Assembly: GCA_000335735.1 (NCBI GenBank)
Contig: AMYY01000028.1
Location: forward strand, 1-34,960
Direction of reading: 5' to 3'
Origin: an alpha proteobacterium L41A
Lineage (GTDB): Bacteria; Pseudomonadota; Alphaproteobacteria; Caulobacterales; Caulobacteraceae
DNA: 34,960 nt
Every line of letters starts with the position of its first letter. Within the stretch, counting starts at the first letter, position 1. The notes under the pieces are model-generated. The model was not told where the DNA came from. It saw only the letters and a program-made list of their open reading frames with translations, and ran no database searches. Position numbers and translations under genes: made by a program. Positions 1-7,243 of the stretch are shown one piece after another.

Positions 1-1225
1 CGTCATAGCGTTTGCCATCGTCGCCCTGGGGGTCCTCGTCGGTGATCTCGCCCTCCACGGTTTGACCCAAAGTCGCCGTGGTCGGCGGCGGCGGCGGCGC
101 GGTTTCCGTCAGCTTCAGCGTATAGTCGCCCTCGGCCTCGTCGCTGAACCCGCGCGCCTCGATGATGTAGTCGCCATCGGCATCCAAGGTGCGCGCGATG
201 CGGGCGTCGGTTCCCGAGCCGGCGCCGTCATCATCCTCCGCCAGCACGGTATCGTCCGATGCACGGCGGAGCGTCAGATAGGCGTCGAAGTCGCTCGACT
301 TCATCTCGATGGCCACGCGCTGACCGTTCGTTCCGGTGAAGCGATAGGTCTCCGCGCGCTGGCCGCCGTCGTTCGTGGCGCTGTCCGAGCCCAGTTCGCC
401 CTTGATCTCGTCACCGATCGCGATGGGCTTTGACGGCGGCGCGGGCGGCGCCTCGGCCAGGCCCAGTTCGTAGCGACCCAGCCCGTCTTCCAGCGACGTG
501 GCCCGGATCACATATTCGCCCGCCGTCGGCGCCGTGAAGGTCAGCCGCGAGTTCAGCCCGCCGCCGGGCGCATCATCGTTCGAACTGATCTCGACGAAAT
601 CTGGACCGTTCATCCGTCCCACCCGCACCAGGGGATCGAAGGCCTCGGAGTCCAGCGTCACCACGAAACGATCGCCGGCATTGGCGCGGAAGGCGTAGGC
701 GTCATAGCGCCCCCCGTCTTCCTGCTCAGGATCGCGAGCCGTCAGTTCGCCGCTCTGGGTCGCCCCAACGCGAATGCCGCCGGGTCGCGGCGCACGCGGG
801 GGCGCCGGGCGTTCCTGCAACGACAGCTGATAGTCGCCGCCGTCCAGTCCGCTCAGCGTCCGGGCTCTCAGCACATAAGTCCCCGCCTGCTCCGGCGTGA
901 AGCGCAGCCGCGCATTCGTGCCGTCCCCCAAACCGTCGTCATCGGACGCCAGCGGCTCGCCCGCTGCGCCGTCGGCATAGACTTCCAGATAGGCGTCGAA
1001 AGCGTCCGATCTCAGCGTGGCTTCCAGCCGCTGCCCCGCCCGCGCCTCAAAGCGATAGTCGTCATAGCGATATTCGTCCGCCGAAGCCTTGGCGTCGCCA
1101 TCCGTCAGGCCGCCGTTCACATTGGCGCCGATGCGCAACGGCTGCGCGTCCTGGGCCACGGCCGGCGCGACAACCCACAACAGGGCCAGGGTGCTGACAG
1201 CGGCGGTGAGCGACGGACGGTTCAT
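1..1225 (-). CDS. Secreted protein of tandem PPC-type repeats (3' end outside window)
   Basis: Reading leftwards from the ATG at 1225, the frame stays open for 408 codons and leaves the window, so the C-terminus is missing. A strong GGAGGA lies 4 bases before the ATG. Residues 1-24 form a Sec signal peptide ending in PAVA before QDAQ. The mature part is a tandem array of about 118-residue units at roughly 30-136, 150-256 and 267-373, with a fourth starting near 385. Units share an opening G..xxGxL..D, a YDxYxF segment, an FDxYL strand, an acidic DDDG loop and a closing AGxYxxRA..GDYxL. This resembles the bacterial pre-peptidase C-terminal (PPC) beta-sandwich fold; that assignment is from pattern recall. 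Pro-rich linkers separate the units. Such domains usually accompany secreted proteases, but no protease domain is visible here; one could lie beyond the edge. Cellular role unknown. Confidence 0.85.
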   Translation of the reverse strand, partial: MNRPSLTAAVSTLALLWVVAPAVAQDAQPLRIGANVNGGLTDGDAKASADEYRYDDYRFEARAGQRLEATLRSDAFDAYLEVYADGAAGEPLASDDDGLGDGTNARLRFTPEQAGTYVLRARTLSGLDGGDYQLSLQERPAPPRAPRPGGIRVGATQSGELTARDPEQEDGGRYDAYAFRANAGDRFVVTLDSEAFDPLVRVGRMNGPDFVEISSNDDAPGGGLNSRLTFTAPTAGEYVIRATSLEDGLGRYELGLAEAPPAPPSKPIAIGDEIKGELGSDSATNDGGQRAETYRFTGTNGQRVAIEMKSSDFDAYLTLRRASDDTVLAEDDDGAGSGTDARIARTLDADGDYIIEARGFSDEAEGDYTLKLTETAPPPPPTTATLGQTVEGEITDEDPQGDDGKRYD

Positions 1226-1317
1226 GAATTCCTCCAGCATAGGCTGCGGATCATAGACGCCGAACCGTGACGGCTGTAAATCGCCGCCATCCTGATTTCC
1301 CGCCAGACGGAGCTGCC

Positions 1318-2241
1318 ATGTCGGCCCAATCCACGCCTGCGACCCTGATCGACGGCAAGGCCTTCTCGGCCGCCCTGGTGGAACGCGTCGGCGCGGCCGT
1401 CGCCCGGCTGGAGGCCGCGCACGGCGTCAAACCCGGCCTGGCCGTCGTCATCGTCGGCGAGGATCCGGCCAGCCAGATTTACGTCCGCAACAAGGGTGAG
1501 ACGACGCTGCGCGCCGGCATGCGCTCCGACACCCACCGCCTGGCCGAATCGACGCGCCAGGACGAACTGCTGGCCCTGATCGCCCAGTTAAATGCGGATG
1601 CCGGCATTCACGGCATCCTGGTTCAACTGCCCCTGCCCGCCCACATCGACGCGACGGTGGTTCTGGACGCCATTTCGCCGGACAAGGATGTGGACGGTTT
1701 CCACGTCGTGAACGCCGGTCGTCTGGCCGTCGGCCTGCCGGGTCTGGTCCCATGCACCCCCCTGGGCTGTCTGATGCTGCTGAAGGATCAACTCGGCGAT
1801 CTGTCGGGCTTGAACGCCGTCATCGTCGGCCGTTCCAACATCGTCGGCAAACCGATGGCGCAACTGCTGCTGGGCGAAAGCTGCACGGTCACCGTCGCCC
1901 ATTCGCGCACGCGGGACCTGCCCGAGGTCTGCCGCCGCGCCGACATTCTGGTCGCCGCCGTCGGTCGGCCCGAGATGATCAAGGGCGACTGGATCAAGCC
2001 GGGCGCGACCGTCATCGACGTGGGCATCAACCGCATCCCCTCGGCCGATCCCGCCAAGGCCGCCGAGGGCAAGACCCGCGTCGTCGGCGACGTGGCCTTC
2101 AAGGAAGCGGTCGAGGTCGCCGGCCGCATCACCCCGGTGCCGGGCGGCGTCGGCCCCATGACCATCGCCTGTCTGCTGGCCAACACCTATTCGGCCGCCT
2201 GCCGCCTCAACAATATCCAACCGGAGCCATTGGACGCTTGA
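1318..2241 (+). CDS. folD: FolD: methylene-THF dehydrogenase / methenyl-THF cyclohydrolase
   Basis: Bifunctional cytosolic enzyme that interconverts 5,10-methylene-THF, methenyl-THF and 10-formyl-THF in one-carbon metabolism. It is 307 residues, close to the usual 280-300. The catalytic-domain Tyr and Lys lie in YVRNK (Y55, K59), followed by QLPLP at 103-107 and DKDVDGFH (D126). The Rossmann NADP site reads [10 protein letters not shown] from residue 170, and the family C-terminal signature PGGVGPMT is present. I chose the ATG at 1318, preceded by CGGAG, over an in-frame ATG at 1267 that would add 17 residues with no family counterpart. It is divergent from the PPC-repeat gene (92-bp gap). 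lemA follows 61 bp after its stop. Confidence 0.96.
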   Translation: MSAQSTPATLIDGKAFSAALVERVGAAVARLEAAHGVKPGLAVVIVGEDPASQIYVRNKGETTLRAGMRSDTHRLAESTRQDELLALIAQLNADAGIHGILVQLPLPAHIDATVVLDAISPDKDVDGFHVVNAGRLAVGLPGLVPCTPLGCLMLLKDQLGDLSGLNAVIVGRSNIVGKPMAQLLLGESCTVTVAHSRTRDLPEVCRRADILVAAVGRPEMIKGDWIKPGATVIDVGINRIPSADPAKAAEGKTRVVGDVAFKEAVEVAGRITPVPGGVGPMTIACLLANTYSAACRLNNIQPEPLDA

Positions 2242-2302
2242 TGCATTCATTGGGCCGGTGAATAGTCCCGCTCCACGGCGCTATCGCCGAACGGGAGATG
2301 TC

Positions 2303-2986
2303 ATGGTCCGCCTCAATGCCCGCGCCGTCGCTCTGACCGGCGCTCTGATGATCGTCCCCGCCGTGGCGGGCTGCGGCTACAACACCATTCCAACCAAGCA
2401 GGAACGCGCCGAGGCGGCCTGGGCCGATGTGCAGAGCCAGTATCAGCGCCGCGCCGACCTGATTCCCAATCTGGTCGCGACCGTGCAAGGCGCCGCGATC
2501 CAGGAACGCACCACCCTGACCGACGTGATCAACGCGCGCGCCCGCGCCACCTCGGTTAACGTCTCGGCCGATGATCTCGATAATCCGCAGGCCTTCCAGC
2601 AGTATCAGGAGGCCCAGGGCCAGCTGTCCGGCGCCCTGTCGCGCCTGCTGGTGACGGTCGAAGCCTATCCGCAACTTCAGGCCAATCAGAACTTCCTGAC
2701 CCTGCAGTCCCAGCTGGAAGGCACCGAAAACCGCATCCAGATCGCGCGCCGCGACTACAATGAGGCTGTTCGCGACTACAACACCACCCTACGCACCTTC
2801 CCGCAGGTGATCTGGGCCAAGACCCTGCACGGCGGGTCGCAGCCGATGCAGTTGTTCACCGCCACCGCCGCCGCCCAGTCGGCGCCGCAAGTCAACTTCA
2901 ACCTGAACGCCCCGCCCGCCAACGCCTCGGTGCCCGGCGGTGGCGCACCGGCCGTGGCGCCTGGCGCGACCCCGCCCGCCCAGTGA
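2303..2986 (+). CDS. lemA: LemA family lipoprotein
   Basis: LemA-family membrane-anchored protein of 227 residues. The N-terminus has a short hydrophobic stretch ending in AVAGC, a plausible lipobox with Cys at residue 20. The family signature GYNTIPTKQE...AWADVQSQYQRRADLIPNLV follows, then a helical domain typical of LemA (four-helix bundle, known for the family). The last 35 residues are Ala/Pro/Gly-rich and low in complexity. The start at 2303 has GGGAG just upstream; a GTG at 2258 in the same frame would put a basic stretch before the lipoprotein signal and is unlikely. Its stop overlaps the GTG of the TPM gene (GTGA), so the two are probably translationally coupled. LemA and TPM-domain genes co-occur widely, but the molecular function is not established. 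Confidence 0.93.
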   Translation: MVRLNARAVALTGALMIVPAVAGCGYNTIPTKQERAEAAWADVQSQYQRRADLIPNLVATVQGAAIQERTTLTDVINARARATSVNVSADDLDNPQAFQQYQEAQGQLSGALSRLLVTVEAYPQLQANQNFLTLQSQLEGTENRIQIARRDYNEAVRDYNTTLRTFPQVIWAKTLHGGSQPMQLFTATAAAQSAPQVNFNLNAPPANASVPGGGAPAVAPGATPPAQ

Positions 2987-3810
2987 CGAGCCTTCAAGCG
3001 GCGACGCGACGGTCAACGGGCGTCGCCGCCCTCCTCTTCGGCCTGTTCATCGCGCTGTTGCTCGTCCTTCCGGCGGCGGCGCAGAGCAAGATCGACTTCC
3101 CGCCGCTGACCGGCCGCGTGGTCGATCAGGCCAATCTGCTCGATCCAGCGACCGAACAGGCGCTGACAGAGAAGCTGGCGGCGCTGGAAGCCAGTTCCAC
3201 CGACCAGCTGGTCGTCGTGACGGTCAACAGCCTCCAGGATCAAGAGATCGAGGACTACGGCTATCAGCTGGGTCGCGCCTGGGGCATCGGTCAGAAGGAC
3301 AACGACAACGGCGCCCTGCTGATCGTCGCGCCGAACGAACGCAAGGTGCGTATTGAGGTCGGCTATGGGCTGGAGCCCATCCTGACCGACGCCTTCTCGT
3401 CTCAGGTCATCCGCAACGACATCCTGCCGTCCTTCCGCCACGGCGACTACCAGGCCGGCGTGATCAAGGGCGTCGACGCCCTGATCGCCCAGCTGTCGCT
3501 CGACCCCGCAGAAGCGCAGGCGCGTGCTCAGGCCGCCGCGGCCGAGCAAGCCGACACCAAAGGCGACTCCATCATTCCGCTGGTCATCATCGTCGGACTT
3601 TTTCTATTCATCTTCTTGATCGCCATGAGGTCCGGGCGCGGACGACGCAGCAATGTCAGCTCGGTCCTGCTGTGGGCGGCGTCCGAGGCGCTGCGGAACT
3701 CCGGCAGAGGCGGCGGCGGTTGGGGCGGCGGCGGCGGCTTTGGCGGTGGTGGAGGGTTCGGCGGCGGCGGCGGCAGTTTCGGCGGCGGCGGGGCCTCGGG
3801 GGGATGGTGA
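2983..3810 (+). CDS. TPM-domain protein with Gly-rich tail (YgcG type)
   Basis: 275 residues starting at the GTG that overlaps the lemA stop. Residues 1-33 look like a signal peptide (hydrophobic 14-31, then AAAQS). The TPM domain follows at about 38-175, with GRVVDQANLLDP, the DNDNGALLIVAP segment and RKVRIEVGYGLE. A transmembrane helix (about 197-215) comes next, then a basic stretch and a tail of about 35 residues made almost only of Gly with Trp, Phe and Ser, ending in SGGW. This is the standard architecture of YgcG/Psb32-like proteins: domain outside the membrane, Gly-rich tail on the cytoplasmic side. TPM domains have been linked to phosphatase activity in plant TLP18.3; activity here is unproven. 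The downstream TPM gene overlaps it by 1 to 7 bases. Confidence 0.93.
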   Translation: MTSLQAATRRSTGVAALLFGLFIALLLVLPAAAQSKIDFPPLTGRVVDQANLLDPATEQALTEKLAALEASSTDQLVVVTVNSLQDQEIEDYGYQLGRAWGIGQKDNDNGALLIVAPNERKVRIEVGYGLEPILTDAFSSQVIRNDILPSFRHGDYQAGVIKGVDALIAQLSLDPAEAQARAQAAAAEQADTKGDSIIPLVIIVGLFLFIFLIAMRSGRGRRSNVSSVLLWAASEALRNSGRGGGGWGGGGGFGGGGGFGGGGGSFGGGGASGGW

Positions 3811-4487
3811 TGCAGATCACGGACAACGACCGCACCCGCATCGCCGAAGCCATAGCGGCGGCCGAGCGTCAGACCTCGGGTGAAATCTTCTGCGTCGTCG
3901 CGCGTCGTGTCTCGACCTATGTGGACGTCAGCCTGGCCTGGGCCGCGGCGATGGCGCTTGTGGCCCCGATCGTCTTCGTTCCGTTCGTGCTGGATCTTCG
4001 CTGGCCCAGCGACGGCTGGGAGGCGGCCCATCATGCTGCGCAGGAGGCCACGACAGCGCAGGCCTTGGGCCTCTACGCCCTGTCGCAGGCCGTCGTCTTC
4101 GTCGGCGTCTTTCTGTTGACCCGTATCCCGGTTGTGCGCCGTCTCGTGACGCCGGCCGGCGTCAGGCGCGGCCGCGTCAGGGAGGCGGCCTTGCAGCAGT
4201 TCCTGGCCCATGGCGTCCACGTCACTCAGGAGCGTACGGGCGTCCTGATCTTTGCGGCCCTTGACGAACATCAGGTCGAACTGATCGCCGACGAAAGCAT
4301 CTACGCCAAGGTCGACGAGGACGCCTGGGCTCAGGCCGTCGCCGTCCTGACCCGGGAACTGCGCGCCGAACGCCCCGTCGAAGGCTTTGCCGCCGCCATC
4401 GGTCTGTGCGGAGAGGTTCTGGCCCGCCACTTTCCGCCCCGCGCCGACAACCCCAATGAGTTGCCCGATCATCTGATCCTGCTCTGA
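3804..4487 (+). CDS. Second TPM-domain membrane protein
   Basis: 227 residues from the ATG at 3804; an in-frame ATG at 3810 in a TGATG overlap with the preceding stop is equally possible (225 residues). The N-terminal TPM part carries DNDRTRIAEAI...ERQTSGEIFCVVARR. Two hydrophobic helices follow (about 44-64 and 88-108). The C-terminal half, with RTGVLIFAALDEHQVELIADE, is the second part of the TPM fold, so the membrane pair is inserted in the domain. This is a common arrangement for the smaller TPM protein that accompanies LemA and the YgcG-type protein. No signal peptide is needed. Together with the two preceding genes it forms a tight three-gene unit; the shared role is probably in the cell envelope but is unproven. 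Confidence 0.9.
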   Translation: MVMQITDNDRTRIAEAIAAAERQTSGEIFCVVARRVSTYVDVSLAWAAAMALVAPIVFVPFVLDLRWPSDGWEAAHHAAQEATTAQALGLYALSQAVVFVGVFLLTRIPVVRRLVTPAGVRRGRVREAALQQFLAHGVHVTQERTGVLIFAALDEHQVELIADESIYAKVDEDAWAQAVAVLTRELRAERPVEGFAAAIGLCGEVLARHFPPRADNPNELPDHLILL

Positions 4488-4559
4488 TCGTCGCATCGGG
4501 GTCGCATTCGCGCGCCAGAAGGCCTAGCCCACGGTCATCGTTCAAACAGCCGCCAGCTC

Positions 4560-5297
4560 ATGCCTCGCCTTCTCACCTATAATGTTCACCGCTGCGTCGG
4601 CACGGATCGCCGTCTGGATGTCGACCGGATCGTCGCCGTCATCGCCGAGTTCGAGCCGGACATCGTCTGCCTGCAGGAACTGGATGTCGGCCGCGCGCGC
4701 ACGGGCGGCGTCGATCAGGCCGAGGCGATCGCCGACGGTCTGGCCATGACCTCGCGCTTTCATCCGGCGATGCGGGTCGAGGCCGAACAGTATGGCGACG
4801 CCATCCTGACCCCGCATCCCGAACGGCTGATCCGCGCCGACGCCTTGCCCACCGTGAGCGGCATTCCGGGGCTGGAACCGCGCGGCGCGATCTGGTCGGA
4901 AATCGAGATCGACGGCACGGCCGTCAACGTCATGAACACCCACTTGGGCCTAGTCCCACGCGAGCAGCGGCTTCAGGCCGCCGCGCTGGCTGGATCCGGC
5001 TGGGTCGGCGGGTGCGCGGGCCCGACCCTGCTGGCCGGCGACTTCAACGCCACGTCGATCACCCGCCCCTATCAGACCCTGTGCCGCAGCCTTCAGGACT
5101 GCCAGCGTCAGCTGGGCCAGAAGCCCAGCGTGAAGACCTTCCCGTCAGCCTTCCCCGCCATCCGCATCGACCACTGTTTCGTCAGCCCGCACATCCGCAT
5201 CCGCGCGGTGCGAACGGCCTTCTCGCCCCTGGCCCGCGTCGCTTCGGACCACCTGCCGCTGATCGTCGATTTCGAGGTGGTTCAACCCGGCGCCTGA
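4560..5297 (+). CDS. Endonuclease/exonuclease/phosphatase (EEP) family hydrolase
   Basis: 245 residues with the full set of EEP-fold metal and catalytic residues: N8 in TYNVH, E40 in LQELD, H128 in MNTHLG, D161 and N163 in GDFNA, D204 and H205 in IRIDHCFVS, and D230-H231 in ASDHLPL. The family covers Mg-dependent phosphodiesterases and phosphatases acting on DNA, phosphoinositides or sphingomyelin; the substrate cannot be read from sequence. No signal peptide is seen, so it is probably cytoplasmic. The ATG at 4560 has no convincing Shine-Dalgarno. It is convergent with the phospholipase D-like gene and their coding ends overlap by 16 bp. EEP genes often sit beside PLD/cardiolipin synthase genes, which suggests but does not prove a role in phospholipid turnover. 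Confidence 0.92.
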   Translation: MPRLLTYNVHRCVGTDRRLDVDRIVAVIAEFEPDIVCLQELDVGRARTGGVDQAEAIADGLAMTSRFHPAMRVEAEQYGDAILTPHPERLIRADALPTVSGIPGLEPRGAIWSEIEIDGTAVNVMNTHLGLVPREQRLQAAALAGSGWVGGCAGPTLLAGDFNATSITRPYQTLCRSLQDCQRQLGQKPSVKTFPSAFPAIRIDHCFVSPHIRIRAVRTAFSPLARVASDHLPLIVDFEVVQPGA

Positions 5298-6820
5298 CCG
5301 CCCTCTGACGCCGGCCGCGTGCGTTGCGAGCGGTTCAGACGTTTCCACGGCCGCCAGGCGTCGCTCGACGACGTCGGGTCGCCCAGCTGCCACTCGGCGA
5401 ACATCCGCTGGATTCGCGTCGGTGGCTCTGAGCCCAGCGGCTTCAACCGATCGGTTTCGAAGTTGCAGATCGCCTGCCCCACCGAGCCGAACACGCCCTC
5501 GACCGCCGCATAGTCCTCCGCCGCGACGCCCAGCCAATGGGCGATCGTCCGGTGACGGTAGGCCGTGATGAAGGCCCGACCGGCCGCGTCGACAGGTTCA
5601 GCGGCGATGTCGCATTCGGTATCCAGGCCCATCGAACGGTTGTTCAGATTGGTGGACCCGATCCGCAGAAGCCGATCGTCGATGATCGTCACCTTGGCGT
5701 GGACGATGATCCGGTCGCCCTCCGCCGTCAGGGGCGCAAAGGCGAAGAAGCGGTTGTATTTGTCCGCCTGCTCCAGCCGGTGCAGCACCTCTGCCCGGGC
5801 CGTGTCCATGGTCATGCTGTCGAACCAGCTCGGACTCTTGGCGGTCGAGATGACGATGACCTGCGGCCCCTCCACCTCGGCCAGTCGTTCCGCCAGCGCG
5901 GCGGCGATAACCGGCGAGGTGAAATACTGGTTCTCGATATAGATCAGCCGCTTGGCGCGCCGGATGGATTCCAGGTGCAAGGCTTCGCTCTCGCGCACCT
6001 CCTGCCGCCCCGACCATTTCGGCTCTGTGCGGGCGATGCCGACGGGCACGTCGGTCATCTGCACCGGCACGCCGTCGGGCCAGGGATCGTTCTCGACCTC
6101 GTCCGGGATGGTGCGCTCCCACGTCGCCTTGAACCAGCGTTCGCGCGCCAGATCGCCCAGGGCTCGCGCCGCAGGGCCGTCCATCACGCTCATCACCTCG
6201 TGACGCGCCTTGCAGATCACGCCGCTGGGCAGGGCGCGGCGCGGGTCGCCGTCCAGATGTTCGTCGGAATCCCAGCGATCGGTCGAGATGTCGCCGCCGC
6301 CGCAGAAGGCCACCTTGTCGTCGATGACCACCACCTTCTGGTGATGGCAGGCGCCGATAGGTCCGGGTGAATCGAGCCGAAACTCCACCATCCGCTTACG
6401 GAACCAGCGCTGCGCCTTGTGCGGATAGAAGCCTTGCGACGCCGCGATCAGCAGCGGCGATTTCCAGATCAGCAGCCGCACATCCAGGTCCGGCTTCCTC
6501 TTGACCAGCATGCGTAGTTGACGACCGATCTCGGCCGACTTGTCGCCCGGCCGCGTCTCCGGATCCAGGTGTGTGCGTGGATCGAACTGCCATCCCAGCA
6601 GCACGATGGATCGTTGCGCCTTGTGGATTGCGGACGACAGGGCGTCGAAATAGGCCTCGTTTTCCATCAGCACGGAAAATCGATGCGCGACGGCGGACGT
6701 CCACAGGGCGGGCCCCGGCTCCAGCAGGCTGCCTTCGTAACTGTCGCCGGCTAAAGTCATGCGACCTATCTGTCTGATTCGCGTGACATGGTGTCGAAGC
6801 GCCTGCATCCTCCGTTCCAC
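5282..6820 (-). CDS. Phospholipase D / cardiolipin synthase-like protein (two HKD motifs)
   Basis: 512 residues with two phospholipase D catalytic motifs: HxKx4D at H160-K162-D167 (CHHQKVVVIDD) and again at H374-K376-D381 (VHAKVTIIDD), each followed by the usual G(G/S)xxN/D..(S/R) region (GGGDIS; GSTNLNNRS). Two HKD halves make one active site. The family makes or cleaves phosphodiester bonds in phospholipids, including cardiolipin and phosphatidic acid. There are no transmembrane helices, unlike classical ClsA, so a soluble or peripheral PLD is more likely. Start choice is uncertain: GTG 6820 has AAGGA at good spacing; ATG 6808 has GGAGG directly abutting it; ATG 6760 has only a weak site. 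The C-terminal 80 residues are basic and not conserved to my eye. Confidence 0.9.
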   Translation of the reverse strand: MERRMQALRHHVTRIRQIGRMTLAGDSYEGSLLEPGPALWTSAVAHRFSVLMENEAYFDALSSAIHKAQRSIVLLGWQFDPRTHLDPETRPGDKSAEIGRQLRMLVKRKPDLDVRLLIWKSPLLIAASQGFYPHKAQRWFRKRMVEFRLDSPGPIGACHHQKVVVIDDKVAFCGGGDISTDRWDSDEHLDGDPRRALPSGVICKARHEVMSVMDGPAARALGDLARERWFKATWERTIPDEVENDPWPDGVPVQMTDVPVGIARTEPKWSGRQEVRESEALHLESIRRAKRLIYIENQYFTSPVIAAALAERLAEVEGPQVIVISTAKSPSWFDSMTMDTARAEVLHRLEQADKYNRFFAFAPLTAEGDRIIVHAKVTIIDDRLLRIGSTNLNNRSMGLDTECDIAAEPVDAAGRAFITAYRHRTIAHWLGVAAEDYAAVEGVFGSVGQAICNFETDRLKPLGSEPPTRIQRMFAEWQLGDPTSSSDAWRPWKRLNRSQRTRPASEGGQAPG

Positions 6821-6854
6821 GCGCGCGTCCTTCGGTCAATCTTTCAGGGCGGGA

Positions 6855-6883
6855 TTGTGACGTTCGCCGATTTGGCGCATAAG
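6855..6883 (+). promoter_or_regulatory. Putative sigma70-type promoter
   Basis: TTGTGA (6855-6860) and CATAAG (6878-6883) are separated by exactly 17 bp, matching four of six bases at each hexamer. They lie 35 bp upstream of the small membrane-protein ORF and could also serve tipN. This is pattern only; no start site is known. Confidence 0.45.
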
Positions 6884-6917
6884 GAGCGTAGCCATACAGG
6901 CTGCGAGGGAGGGTGGA

Positions 6918-7100
6918 ATGCAGGCGCTTGTCGAACTGATCGCTGGCTTCATCGCCTTGCTGGCCGCGGCCGTCCTGACCCAGTTCGGCGTCGACACCCA
7001 CAACCCCAATCACGGCGACCGCGAAGTGCGCCGTGTGGTGGAGTGTCGCGACGCCGGCTCCAACACCACGCTGCTGTCCGAGTCCAAGCGCGACTGCTGA
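6918..7100 (+). CDS. Small membrane protein, unknown function
   Basis: 60 residues with a strong GAGGGAGGG ribosome-binding site 6 bases before the ATG. Residues 1-24 form one hydrophobic helix (VELIAGFIALLAAAVLTQF). The rest is polar, with NPNHGDREVRR in the middle and two cysteines (C43 and the last residue C60). The positive residues lie on the C-terminal side, so the helix could be a signal-anchor with its C-terminus inside, or an uncleaved export signal. I do not recognise a family. The good Shine-Dalgarno, a promoter-like sequence upstream and codon use like the neighbours support a real gene. It precedes tipN by 139 bp. Confidence 0.65.
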   Translation: MQALVELIAGFIALLAAAVLTQFGVDTHNPNHGDREVRRVVECRDAGSNTTLLSESKRDC

Positions 7101-7102
7101 TC

Positions 7103-7124
7103 GCGGCGTCAGATCTGACACCGC
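7103..7124. repeat. 22-bp near-perfect palindrome before tipN
   Basis: GCGG, then the perfect 12-bp palindrome GTCAGATCTGAC, then CCGC, with one mismatched pair between the core and the outer arms. It begins 2 bases after the stop of the small membrane-protein gene. A second inverted repeat overlaps its right edge (CGCAAGC at 7122-7128 and GCTTGCG at 7144-7150). It could be a dimeric operator or a transcript-end hairpin; no T-run follows. Confidence 0.5.
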
Positions 7125-7195
7125 AAGCCACGGTTCATCGACAGCTTGCGGACTTGAGTCGGTTTCGTCCGCACCAATCATGCTCTAGGGTTTGC

Positions 7196-7243
7196 ATGGC
7201 GATGTCGGACGCCCGCGCAGAGATCGAGTTGTTGAGCTTATGA
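7196..7243 (+). CDS. Putative 15-codon leader ORF coupled to tipN
   Basis: ATG at 7196 opens MAMSDARAEIELLSL and stops at a TGA (7241-7243) that overlaps the tipN ATG (7240) as ATGA. A -10-like TAGGGT at 7186-7191 ends 4 bases before this ATG, so its mRNA could begin at or near the start codon (leaderless). No Shine-Dalgarno precedes the tipN ATG itself, which makes coupling plausible. The peptide is too short for codon statistics to help. An alternative reading is a chance ORF in the tipN 5' region. Confidence 0.4.
   Translation: MAMSDARAEIELLSL

Noticed and set aside
3700..3800. CRISPR-like or satellite repeat
   Set aside because: The repetition is codon-level Gly-rich coding sequence without spacers.
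7192..7239. In-frame TTG extension of tipN by 16 codons
   Set aside because: No homology or Shine-Dalgarno, and it overlaps the candidate -10; ATG 7240 is preferred.
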